DNA of 7,198 bases, taken from contig CAKUSI010000181.1 of assembly GCA_934678955.1 (NCBI GenBank), positions 1 to 7,198 on the forward strand, written 5' to 3'. A model generated the notes under the pieces. It saw only the letters and a program-made list of their open reading frames with translations. It was not told the origin of the DNA and did no database searches. Origin of the DNA: an uncultured Austwickia sp. Its GTDB lineage: Bacteria; Actinomycetota; Actinomycetes; Actinomycetales; Dermatophilaceae. Shown in pieces: positions 1 through 5,467 of the stretch (its first letter is position 1; the number at the start of each line of letters is the position of its first letter). The position numbers and the translations under genes are program-made.

Positions 1-430
1 TCGTCACCGGCGCCCGCTGCGGCCGCCCCCCGGCCGGCGTGATCGTGACCTCGTGCCAGCCCGGCTCCAAGCCGGGATCCACCACGGTCAGGTCGACGTA
101 GCCGCTGCGGTCGGTTCGAGTCCGGTAGGAGCGGCCGGCCACCTCGACGCTGACCTCGTGGTCGACGGCCTGCGCGGTGACGAAGGCCCGCCACCCCCGC
201 GCCTCCGCTACCGGCCCGAGCTGGGTCTCCTCGTGCTCGTCGGCACGGGTCTCCGCCTGGTCGAGGCGATGCCTCGACAGCACGACCCGGCCGAGGACAC
301 GTACGAACGAGGAGGACCCGTAGCCGGTGTGCGCGATCACCCTCGGCGTCCAGGAGGCCATCCGGAGGGCCTTGTGCAGTTGTCCGTGCCAGGCGTCTTC
401 CAGCACCGCAGCGATGTGGGGACGAGCCAT
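1..430 (-). CDS. App1 family protein (DUF2183), N-terminal part only
   Basis: The first 143 residues are present; the gene runs off the left edge. App1-family proteins carry a C-terminal HAD-like DUF2183 domain, named after the yeast phosphatidate phosphatase App1. The catalytic Asp motif would lie outside this window, so enzymatic activity cannot be judged. Visible features match the N-terminal portion of actinobacterial members: the TGYGSSSFVRVLGRVVL segment (about residues 36-52), then GWRAFVTAQAV (about 80-90), then a small beta-type domain with the pattern RTDRSGYVDL and LEPGWHEVTI (about 109-134). The start is ATG (complement of 428-430), giving an N-terminus MARPHIAAVLED. No Shine-Dalgarno sequence is visible upstream. 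The gene is divergent from brkB across a 514-bp gap. Family assignment is by recognition of sequence patterns, not by search. The substrate is unknown. Confidence 0.78.
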   Translation of the reverse strand, partial: MARPHIAAVLEDAWHGQLHKALRMASWTPRVIAHTGYGSSSFVRVLGRVVLSRHRLDQAETRADEHEETQLGPVAEARGWRAFVTAQAVDHEVSVEVAGRSYRTRTDRSGYVDLTVVDPGLEPGWHEVTITPAGGRPQRAPVT

Positions 431-436
431 GACGCA

Positions 437-442
437 AACGTA
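437..442 (-). promoter_or_regulatory. Candidate -10 box for a leaderless App1 transcript
   Basis: On the minus strand TACGTT (fits TANNNT) ends six bases before the App1 ATG. Transcription would therefore start at or next to the start codon. This agrees with the lack of any Shine-Dalgarno sequence there. No good -35 hexamer is visible at 16-19 bp. Leaderless genes are common in actinobacteria; the assignment here is inference. Confidence 0.35.
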
Positions 443-480
443 CCAACGGGGGGCGCCGCGACGGCACCAGCCGATCCACA

Positions 481-494
481 CCCCCGCATGGGGG
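481..494. repeat. CCCCC-GCAT-GGGGG inverted repeat
   Basis: A perfect 5-bp stem with a 4-base loop lies 51-64 bp upstream of the App1 start codon. It could form a small hairpin in RNA or act as an operator in the divergent control region. No regulator can be named. Confidence 0.35.
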
Positions 495-538
495 ATGACG
501 TGTTGCTCAGACGGTGACGGCGCCTGCCGATGGGCCAT

Positions 539-555
539 GCGACGAAATCTGTCGC
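539..555. promoter_or_regulatory. Operator-like inverted repeat GCGAC-N7-GTCGC
   Basis: A perfect 5-bp dyad around an AT-richer centre (GAAATCT) sits in the divergent control region. The 17-bp size is typical of a dimeric regulator site. A chance origin is quite possible for 5-bp arms at this base composition. Confidence 0.25.
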
Positions 556-583
556 CACTGCCATCGCAGCGAGGAGCACACAG

Positions 584-649
584 GTGGGACACGGTCGGAC
601 GCCCGAGGGCGCATACCCCGCGCGGGAGCGCCGCCGTGTGGACCACTGA
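584..649 (+). CDS. Possible 21-aa short ORF with strong RBS
   Basis: GTG start, 21 codons, TGA stop. It is preceded by GAGGAG at 571-576, seven bases from the start, which is one of the best Shine-Dalgarno matches in the window. The peptide is charged and Arg-rich (it ends ERRRVDH), with no hydrophobic stretch and no family recognised. It lies about 295 bp upstream of brkB and in a different frame, so it could be a small protein, an upstream regulatory ORF or a chance match. The only support is the ribosome-binding site. Confidence 0.2.
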   Translation: MGHGRTPEGAYPARERRRVDH

Positions 650-880
650 CCGCGACGGCCAGCCGCGCCTGTCGCGCATGCCCACCCGCAACCCGCGCCC
701 GCACCACTGCGACCTGCACCATGACCGCGGCCGTCACGCCACCGACGGGATCGCGCGCTCCGCTCGCCCCGCCGACCCGCGCGCGTGCCGCCCGCGCCGT
801 GCCGCGCTGTCGCGCAACCACGCCCAGCCCGGCCGCCCGGTGGGGATCGGGTGCCGGCACACCGCAGGCCTGGAGGATGT

Positions 881-904
881 ATGGTCCGCGCGCCACGCGG
901 GTAA
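881..904 (+). CDS. Seven-codon leader mini-ORF upstream of brkB
   Basis: ATG start, peptide MVRAPRG, TAA stop. It is preceded by GGAGG at 872-876, four bases from the ATG, slightly short spacing but a full-strength Shine-Dalgarno core. A 5-bp hairpin (CCGCG 886-890 / CGCGG 896-900) lies inside it. The stop ends one base before the large hairpin that includes the brkB ribosome-binding region. TAA is the rarest stop at this G+C. The arrangement fits a translated leader that controls or couples translation of brkB. That role is inference from geometry; no leader-peptide family is recognised. Confidence 0.35.
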   Translation: MVRAPRG

Positions 905-941
905 GGTCCCGACCGGAAACGACAATCCGGACGATGGGACC
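905..941 (+). promoter_or_regulatory. Hairpin burying the brkB ribosome-binding site
   Basis: GGTCCC (905-910) pairs perfectly with GGGACC (936-941). Inside it CCGGA (913-917) pairs with TCCGG (926-930), around an 8-base loop. The 3' arm holds the only purine-rich segment (GGGA, 936-939) before the brkB ATG at 945, so the folded RNA would hide the ribosome-binding site. A second copy of GGTCC (883-887), inside the mini-ORF, could compete for the same 3' arm. A ribosome stopping at 902-904 would overlap the 5' arm and open the stem. Confidence 0.45.
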
Positions 942-944
942 GCG

Positions 945-2123
945 ATGGACCGCGCCAGCGAACAGATCGGGGCAAGCACCGAGAAGGCCGAGACCGCGCC
1001 ACACCCGGACGACCCGCGCAAGCCCGACGAGGTCTCCGAGATCACGAAGCCGTCCTGGAAATACACGGCCAAGTGCGCGGTGCGCGAGTTCAACCGCGAT
1101 CAGTGCACCGACCTCGCGGCAGCGCTCACCTACTACTCGGTCCTCGCGCTCTTCCCCGGCCTGCTCGCCCTCGTGTCGCTGCTCGGCGTCTTCGGCCAGG
1201 GCCAGGACACGGTCAACGGAATGCTGGAGCTGGGTGCGGGCGTCCTGCCCGCCGAGGTGCTGGATCAGATCCGCCCCGTCATCGACCAGATGGTCAACAC
1301 GCCCGCAGCCGGGTTCGCGCTGGTCGCCGGACTCGCGGGCGCGCTCTGGTCGGCCTCCGGTTACGTGAACGCCTTCGGGCGCGCCATGAACCGCGTGTAC
1401 GACATCGACGAGGGACGCCCGATCTGGAAACTGCGCCCCGTGTTCCTGGTGCTGACACTCGCGATCCTGCTGCTGATCTCGCTCGTGATGATCGCCCTGG
1501 TGGTCTCCGGACCGGTAGCCCGCTGGGTCGGCGACCTCGTCGGGCTCGGCGATGGCGCGGTGGCCGTCTGGGACGTCGCCAAGCTGCCCGTCGTGCTGCT
1601 CATCGTGGGCGCCATCATCGCCATGCTCTATCACTTCACCCCCAACGTGCGACAGCCGAAGTTCCGCTGGCTCAGCGTCGGGGCCGCCGTCGCGATCCTG
1701 GCCTGGGTGATCGCGTCGATCGGCTTCGGGTTCTACGTGGGCAACTTCGGGTCGTACAACAAGACGTACGGAGCACTCGCCGGCGTCATCGTCTTCCTGC
1801 TGTGGCTGTGGATCACGAACCTCGCCCTGCTGCTGGGTGCTGAGGTCGACGCGGAGCTGGAACGCGCTCGCCAGCTGCAGGCCGGGATCGAGGCCGAAGA
1901 GACGCTTCAGCTGCCGCCCCGCGACGACCGCGGCAGCAAGAAGAAGGCCGCCCAGCTCGAGGAGAGCATCGAGGAGGGTCGCCGCATCCGGCTGGAGTCC
2001 CAGTCCGCGGAGGGCGCGGGAGATTCCGACGACCACGACGCACCGGCCGCTGCGCAGGCGCCTGACGCTGCCGCGGACGCGGGCCGATCCGAGACCGACC
2101 GGGCGGCGGATCGGCACGCCTGA
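945..2123 (+). CDS. YihY/virulence factor BrkB family membrane protein
   Basis: 392-aa integral membrane protein. The family (named after YihY and the Bordetella BrkB, once annotated as ribonuclease BN) has six membrane helices and no settled biochemical role; an envelope or transport function is usually assumed. Predicted helices are at about 57-82, 122-142, 164-188, 212-232, 243-266 and 276-298. Family hallmarks are visible: AALTYYSVLALFPG (58-71), GALWSASGYVNAFGRAMNRVYD (132-153), YHFTPNVRQPKFRW (229-242), and GSYNKTYGALAGVIVFLLWLW (269-289) followed by LLLGAEVDAELER. The N-terminal 45 residues and the 92-residue C-terminal tail (301-392) are hydrophilic. The tail has a Lys/Glu-rich stretch, then an Ala/Asp-rich end, probably cytoplasmic and disordered. 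The ATG at 945 is chosen because homology begins just after it and because upstream in-frame sequence is low-complexity. Its own Shine-Dalgarno (GGGA) is weak, in contrast to the mini-ORF upstream. Confidence 0.9.
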   Translation: MDRASEQIGASTEKAETAPHPDDPRKPDEVSEITKPSWKYTAKCAVREFNRDQCTDLAAALTYYSVLALFPGLLALVSLLGVFGQGQDTVNGMLELGAGVLPAEVLDQIRPVIDQMVNTPAAGFALVAGLAGALWSASGYVNAFGRAMNRVYDIDEGRPIWKLRPVFLVLTLAILLLISLVMIALVVSGPVARWVGDLVGLGDGAVAVWDVAKLPVVLLIVGAIIAMLYHFTPNVRQPKFRWLSVGAAVAILAWVIASIGFGFYVGNFGSYNKTYGALAGVIVFLLWLWITNLALLLGAEVDAELERARQLQAGIEAEETLQLPPRDDRGSKKKAAQLEESIEEGRRIRLESQSAEGAGDSDDHDAPAAAQAPDAAADAGRSETDRAADRHA

Positions 2124-2140
2124 CGCACCCGACGACGCAA

Positions 2141-2172
2141 CGACGGCCCGAGGTCTCGACCTCGGGCCGTTG
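2141..2172 (+). terminator. Terminator hairpin after brkB
   Basis: ACGGCCCGAGGT (2143-2154) and ACCTCGGGCCGT (2159-2170) form a perfect 12-bp stem around a CTCG loop. A G-U and a C-G pair can extend it to 2141-2172. It begins about 18 bp after the brkB stop. There is no U-tract, only a short TTGCC, as is usual for high-GC terminators. Confidence 0.8.
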
Positions 2173-2292
2173 CCATGCCCCCTCCATGCCTCGGACCGTC
2201 CTCGCGCTCCCCCACCCATCCTTCGGGTCGTGGTCTCACCCACCTCCAGATGCACCACCAGGCGGCGCCCCGCCCCTCGCTTCCCGCACCCC

Positions 2293-2307
2293 GTCCACAT
2301 TATGGAC
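2293..2307. promoter_or_regulatory. Operator-like dyad GTCCA-CATTA-TGGAC
   Basis: A perfect 5-bp inverted repeat with an AT-rich 5-base centre stands out against the surrounding GC-rich sequence. It is followed three bases later by a GGCTC/GAGCC 5-bp hairpin with a 3-base loop (2310-2322). Together they could be a regulator site or a weak terminator. Confidence 0.3.
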
Positions 2308-2347
2308 AAGGCTCGGCGAGCCAATCCCCGTCCGCAGAGCCACCCTC

Positions 2348-2428
2348 CGCTCACATAGGCCCTGACCTGCACTCTCGGACGATGGCGACTCTGGCCAGTG
2401 GAACGTCCGTCCAGTACGCTCGCATAGG
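2348..2428 (+). repeat. Two copies of CGCTC(A/G)CATAGG
   Basis: The 12-mer occurs at 2348-2359 and 2417-2428, with 11 of 12 bases identical and 69 bp between the copies. The second copy overlaps the candidate -10 region of the promoter upstream of the 2565 gene. It could be a paired regulator site or a duplicated promoter element. Confidence 0.4.
2392..2420 (+). promoter_or_regulatory. Candidate promoter for the 2565 gene
   Basis: TGGCCA (2392-2397, 4 of 6 matches to TTGACA) and TACGCT (2415-2420, fits TANNNT) are separated by 17 bp. Transcription would start near 2427, about ten bases before the first leader hairpin. The match is moderate and was judged by eye. Confidence 0.35.
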
Positions 2429-2437
2429 ACGCCTGAA

Positions 2438-2542
2438 CGAGCTACGGCTGGGGAGCCGCACTCGACAGGGTCCGCGCGCAGCCGGAGGGGGAAACCGGAA
2501 GCGCGTCTCGGGGGATGCTCCGCGGCATGGGGATGCCTGCGG
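2438..2542 (+). ncRNA. Structured 5' leader with three hairpins
   Basis: Three successive stem-loops precede the start codon. Hairpin 1 (2438-2464): CGAG/CTCG and CGGCT/AGCCG with a GGGG loop. Hairpin 2 (2475-2505): CGCGC/GCGCG, then a 2x2 internal loop (AG/AA), CCGG/CCGG and the loop AGGGGGAAA. Hairpin 3 (2520-2542): CCGCGGCAT pairing with ATGCC-GCGG around a GGGG loop, with one bulged T at 2538. The Shine-Dalgarno sequence (2544-2553) follows immediately and stays unpaired. This resembles a cis-regulatory RNA leader. I could not match it to a riboswitch consensus I know. It could be an unrecognised element or coincidental pairing in G-rich sequence. Confidence 0.35.
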
Positions 2543-2543
2543 T

Positions 2544-2553
2544 GGGGGGAAGG
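2544..2553 (+). promoter_or_regulatory. Ribosome-binding site GGGGGGAAGGA-type
   Basis: A purine run ending in AAGGA sits 11 bases before the ATG at 2565. The spacing is a little long, but it is the only good site near a start and supports choosing 2565 over upstream in-frame starts. It is placed directly after the third leader hairpin. Confidence 0.5.
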
Positions 2554-2564
2554 ACTCTTCGACG

Positions 2565-3539
2565 ATGTCGATCCACGCTGTCCTGCTGGCCGTTTCTGGA
2601 TGCGCGCTGTTCAGCGCCCTCGCCGGCGGGCCTCTTGCGGCCCGTACGCCGCAACTGCGGCAGATGCGTCGTATGGCGCTGCTGATCAGCAGCGCCCTCA
2701 CGGTGGGCAACGCCGCCTGCCTGCTGCCCGACGTGCCGACCTGGTACTCCGCCACGCTGGTCACCCTGACGACGGTCGGTCTGTTCTGGGTGGTGGCGGC
2801 CACCTTCAAGGCCCAGCGGGACGCCGCCGTTCAGGCCCGTCAGGAACGCGTGGCCCAGCAACTCCGGGGCGGGTCAGGGGCGACGCGCGCGGCGCAGCCC
2901 TCGGCGTCTCCCGGCGCTGCTCGGCGAACGGCCTGTGGCCAGCCCCGACGGGAGACTCCGCGCGGCGAGCTGCACGCGCTGCCGACGCCGACCAACCCCG
3001 ACGGCCCGGCCCGTCCGGCCCTGGGCCGCAACCGTCCAGGGCGGCCCCACCTTTCGGTGGTGACGGCCACCCCAGTCCCGGAATCTCGCGCCACGACATC
3101 CTCCCTCGGAACAACCCGGCCCACCCCCTCGGCCGCTGCCCGCGCGCTGCCTCGCCCCTCGGCCGCCGCGGTCGTCACGGACTTGCCGACGCTGCCCGCC
3201 GCGCAGCGCCACCAGCTCACCGACGTCGTGCCGCCGATGCTTCGGGCTGCGCCGACCCCGCCCTCGCGCAGCGGACTCGCTGCCGTCGCACGCTCGGCCG
3301 AGCCCTCCCTCGTCACCCGCGCGGACCTGAACGCCACTACGCCGCGGGGCACGCACCCGCAGGCGCTCTACGTGGCCCGGGACATCACGACGTACTCCGA
3401 GCCGGCCCGGTCCCGCCGGGACCGCTTCGCGCGGGTTCAGGCCCGCGCCACCCTCGCCGCCGCCTGGCGCGCCCGTGTGGCCGACGCCTATGACGACGAG
3501 CCGTCGCCGCCCACCCGGCTGCGCGACACCCGGGCCTGA
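2565..3539 (+). CDS. Hypothetical membrane protein with long basic tail
   Basis: 324 aa; I do not recognise the family. The N-terminal quarter has three hydrophobic segments, at about residues 4-24, 37-55 and 61-81. A basic segment with an LRQMRR motif lies between the first two, and a charged amphipathic stretch (KAQRDAAVQARQERVAQQL, 82-100) follows the third. Residues 101-260 are rich in Pro, Ala, Arg, Ser and Thr with no hydrophobic core, so probably disordered. The last 55 residues are more structured-looking (THPQALYVARDITTYSEPARS, then a basic helix-like run, about 285-307) and end acidic then basic. The start at 2565 puts the hydrophobic segment at the N-terminus and uses the Shine-Dalgarno at 2544-2553; the open frame continues upstream but is unlike protein there. 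The leader is long and structured. The gene could be a membrane-anchored protein with a nucleic-acid- or wall-facing basic tail, but no function can be assigned. Confidence 0.72.
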   Translation: MSIHAVLLAVSGCALFSALAGGPLAARTPQLRQMRRMALLISSALTVGNAACLLPDVPTWYSATLVTLTTVGLFWVVAATFKAQRDAAVQARQERVAQQLRGGSGATRAAQPSASPGAARRTACGQPRRETPRGELHALPTPTNPDGPARPALGRNRPGRPHLSVVTATPVPESRATTSSLGTTRPTPSAAARALPRPSAAAVVTDLPTLPAAQRHQLTDVVPPMLRAAPTPPSRSGLAAVARSAEPSLVTRADLNATTPRGTHPQALYVARDITTYSEPARSRRDRFARVQARATLAAAWRARVADAYDDEPSPPTRLRDTRA

Positions 3540-3736
3540 CCGGCCCCGACGGGCCGCAAGGCCCCACCACGGACCCCGGCCGACCCAGCCGGGTCGGCGG
3601 CACCTGCCAGGGACGGCGCGCCGCCGAAGCAACACCCCTCTGCGCCAGGGGGGCGTCGGAAACGGTGGACGGCGAGCGCAACGACGCGCTCGGCGGCCCA
3701 CTGGACGCCTCCCTGGTGGGGAGGGAAGCAGCGGGG
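3540..3736. terminator. Bidirectional terminator region with hairpins
   Basis: This is the gap between the convergent 2565 gene and putP. Five stem-loops are visible: CGGCCC/GGGCCG (3541-3556), GCCGACCC/GGGTCGGC (3579-3598, 8 bp, perfect), CCCCT/AGGGG (3635-3651), CGAGCGC/GCGCTCG (3673-3692, 7 bp, perfect) and CCTCCC/GGGAGG (3708-3724). The first two are placed to end the plus-strand gene, the last two to end putP, whose stop is 12 bp from the nearest stem. None has a U-tract. No gene is supported here. Confidence 0.65.
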
Positions 3737-5299
3737 TCAGGGCGTCGAGGTGCTTCGGGCCGCCGCCTCCTCGCCGTCCCGACCGGCGCGGACGACCGCC
3801 AGGGTGCGGTCGAACTCCTCGTCGATCTCAGGGCGCGGCCGGTAGGTCAGCATGCTCACCACGATGGCCACGAGCAGGTTGCCCACGAAGCCCGGCACGA
3901 TCTCGTACAGCGCGAAGATGCCCTCCTTGCCGAACACGTGATTGCCCCACAGGCCGACGATGACCGCGCCGGTCACCATCCCGGCGAGTGCGCCCGCAGC
4001 CGTGAGCTTGCGCCAGTAGAGGGAGAGCACCACGATCGGCCCGAACGAGGCCCCGAAGCCGGCCCACGCGAACGCGACGAGCCGCAGGATCGTGTCGCTC
4101 TGGGTCCACGCCATGGAGATGGCCACCAGGGAGACCGCGAGGACGGCCAGTCGACCCAGGAAGACGTAGTGCTTGTCACTGTGGCTCTGCCGACCCAGGG
4201 CCTTGTAGACGTCCTCCACCAGCGCCGACGAGGTCACGATCAGCTGGCTGGCGACGGTGGACATGATCGCGGCGAGGACCGCCGCGAGCATGAAGCCGGC
4301 GACGAGCGGGTGGAAGAAGATCTGGCCCAGCCGGATGTAGATGGTCTCGGTCTCGGTGCCCTGCAGGTGCGTCCAGCCCTGCTCCTGGAAGTACGCGACG
4401 CCGACGATGCCGGTGAACACCGCCCCCGAGATGGACAGGATCATCCAGCCGATCCCGATCCGGCGGCCGGCCGTGGCGTCGGCGGTCGAGCGGAGCGCCA
4501 TGAACCGGGTGATGATGTGCGGCTGCCCCACATACCCCAGGCCCCAGGCGACCGCCGAGATCAGCCCGATCGCCGCCGCGCCCGTCATCTCGGGCGGCAG
4601 CATGACCAGCCGGTTCAGGCCCTCCTGGGCGTCCGCCGCGTTCACCGCGTCGGCGAAGCCGCCGAACCCGCCGACCGCGACCAGGCCGAAGAGCGGCACC
4701 AGGATGAGGGCGGTCATCATCAGCAGGCCCTGCACGAAATCGGTGTAGCTCACCGCGAGGAAGCCGCCCACCAGCGTGTACGTGACTTCGACGGCCGCCA
4801 CCAGCAGCATTCCGGAGCGATAATCCCAGCCGAAGGAGCTCTGGAAGAACACGCCGCCCGCGACCATCCCGGAGCTCACGTAGAACGTGAAGAAGACCAG
4901 GATGATGACGCCCGACGCGATGCGCAGCGCCCGGGAAGTGTCGCGCAGCCGGTTGTCGAAGAAGCTCGGCACGGTGATCGAGTTGTTCGCGACCTGCGTG
5001 TAAGCCCGCAGCCGGGGGGCCACGAACTTCCAGTTCAACCAGGCCCCGACCGTGAGGCCGATGGCGATCCACGCCTCGATCAGCCCGCTCGCATAGATGG
5101 CACCGGGGAGCCCCATCAGCAGCCAGCCCGACATGTCGGCCGCGCCCGCCGACAGCGCGGCCACGGACGGCGACAGGTCGCGACCGCCCAGCATGTAGTC
5201 GCCCAGGTTGTGCGTCCGGCGGTAGCTGTACCAGCCGATGACGAGCATCGCGACCAGGTAGACGGTCATCGCGAGGCCCTGCCAGAACGTGTCGCTCAC
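3737..5299 (-). CDS. putP: Sodium/proline symporter PutP
   Basis: 520-aa member of the solute:sodium symporter family, importing L-proline with Na+ across the cytoplasmic membrane as carbon/nitrogen source or osmoprotectant. About 13 membrane helices are visible, starting at 6-24. The N-terminal numbering matches Escherichia coli PutP exactly in the second helix: AADMSGW is residues 53-59, with D55, S57 and W59 at the E. coli positions implicated in Na+ and proline binding. AAIMSTVASQLIVTSSALVEDVYK (343-366) carries S347-T348, equivalent to E. coli S340-T341, the Na2 site. The C-terminal tail (about 487-520) is charged and slightly longer than usual. The start is GTG (complement of 5297-5299), with AGGGGGAA seven to fourteen bases upstream; GTG is favoured because the N-terminus aligns residue for residue. 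No putA is seen next to it. Confidence 0.93.
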   Translation of the reverse strand: MSDTFWQGLAMTVYLVAMLVIGWYSYRRTHNLGDYMLGGRDLSPSVAALSAGAADMSGWLLMGLPGAIYASGLIEAWIAIGLTVGAWLNWKFVAPRLRAYTQVANNSITVPSFFDNRLRDTSRALRIASGVIILVFFTFYVSSGMVAGGVFFQSSFGWDYRSGMLLVAAVEVTYTLVGGFLAVSYTDFVQGLLMMTALILVPLFGLVAVGGFGGFADAVNAADAQEGLNRLVMLPPEMTGAAAIGLISAVAWGLGYVGQPHIITRFMALRSTADATAGRRIGIGWMILSISGAVFTGIVGVAYFQEQGWTHLQGTETETIYIRLGQIFFHPLVAGFMLAAVLAAIMSTVASQLIVTSSALVEDVYKALGRQSHSDKHYVFLGRLAVLAVSLVAISMAWTQSDTILRLVAFAWAGFGASFGPIVVLSLYWRKLTAAGALAGMVTGAVIVGLWGNHVFGKEGIFALYEIVPGFVGNLLVAIVVSMLTYRPRPEIDEEFDRTLAVVRAGRDGEEAAARSTSTP

Positions 5300-5304
5300 G
5301 ATGG

Positions 5305-5312
5305 TTCCCCCT
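5305..5312 (-). promoter_or_regulatory. Ribosome-binding site of putP
   Basis: AGGGGGAA on the minus strand lies five bases before the GTG start. It fixes the GTG as the start codon, since no ATG with comparable support lies nearby. Confidence 0.6.
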
Positions 5313-5393
5313 GCTGGTCGCCGCTGGACGCCCGGCGCGTCCGATGCGGGGAGGGTAACCGACCTTGCGACACCGAGCAGCCCAAGTGAGAGG

Positions 5394-5409
5394 GTGACGG
5401 CGACGTCAC
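5394..5409. promoter_or_regulatory. Inverted repeat GTGACG-N4-CGTCAC
   Basis: A perfect 6-bp dyad with a 4-base centre lies 95-110 bp upstream of the putP start. It is placed to be an operator for putP, or a hairpin after metB. The half-site recalls the TGTGA half-sites of CRP/GlxR regulators, but the spacing between TGTGA and TCACC is eight rather than six bases, so that identity is not supported. Confidence 0.4.
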
Positions 5410-5423
5410 ATACCGTACGGGCT

Positions 5424-5467
5424 CTCGGTGGGCTTCCAGATCGCGCGAGTCCTCGGTGAGGTTCCAG
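5424..5467. repeat. 16-bp direct repeat between metB and putP
   Basis: CTCGGTGGGCTTCCAG (5424-5439) and CTCGGTGAGGTTCCAG (5452-5467) match at 14 of 16 bases with a 28-bp period. The pair is flanked by CCGTACGG (5413-5420, a perfect palindrome) and CGTACGG (5470-5476), which could close a stem around it. Function unknown. Confidence 0.55.

Larger units (their letters stand above)
431..870. other. Divergent intergenic region, no convincing gene
   Basis: This stretch separates the App1 gene from the brkB leader. Several frames are open only because stops are rare at this G+C. Their translations are low-complexity Arg/Ala/Pro-rich with no recognisable domain, hydrophobic pattern or family motif on either strand. 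Visible elements are a CCCCC-GCAT-GGGGG hairpin (481-494), a GCGAC-N7-GTCGC inverted repeat (539-555) and a 21-codon ORF with a strong ribosome-binding site (584-649). Stem-loops here could be regulatory sites for either flanking gene. Confidence 0.5.
2173..2437. other. Intergenic region upstream of the 2565 gene
   Basis: No gene is supported here. The plus strand is strongly C-rich from about 2176 to 2295 and carries a G-quadruplex motif on the minus strand (2268-2292). It is followed by an AT-richer dyad GTCCA-CATTA-TGGAC (2293-2307), a GGCTC-GGC-GAGCC hairpin (2310-2322), two copies of a 12-mer (2348-2359 and 2417-2428) and a candidate promoter (2392-2420). It looks like a control region for the downstream gene. 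Confidence 0.5.

Noticed and set aside
327..944. In-frame N-terminal extension of the BrkB protein
   Set aside because: The frame stays open for 206 codons upstream, but the translation is low-complexity Arg/Pro/His-rich, overlaps the App1 gene on the other strand and is outside the family's usual length. The ATG at 945 gives a normal-sized protein.
514..1368. Plus-strand open frame of 284 codons starting upstream of brkB
   Set aside because: It overlaps brkB in another frame and becomes an Arg/Ser/Pro-rich shadow. The part before brkB shows no protein-like features either.
507..2372. Long (621-codon) open frame on the minus strand antisense to brkB
   Set aside because: It mirrors brkB codon structure on the opposite strand. 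The product is Arg/Gly/Val/Glu-His-rich without hydrophobic core or motif, while the plus strand encodes an unmistakable six-helix family.
2438..2542. Known riboswitch class (c-di-AMP ydaO, ZTP, cobalamin, TPP) in the 2565 leader
   Set aside because: Short stretches such as GGGGGAAACCGG recall fragments of known classes, but no full consensus core could be identified by eye, so only a generic structured leader is reported.
3665..5389. 574-codon plus-strand open frame across putP
   Set aside because: The product is Asp/Arg/His/Gln-rich, typical of antisense to a GC-rich membrane protein gene. The minus strand encodes PutP with intact motifs.
5394..5415. CRP/GlxR site upstream of putP
   Set aside because: TGTGA and TCACC half-sites are present on the minus strand but are separated by eight bases instead of six.
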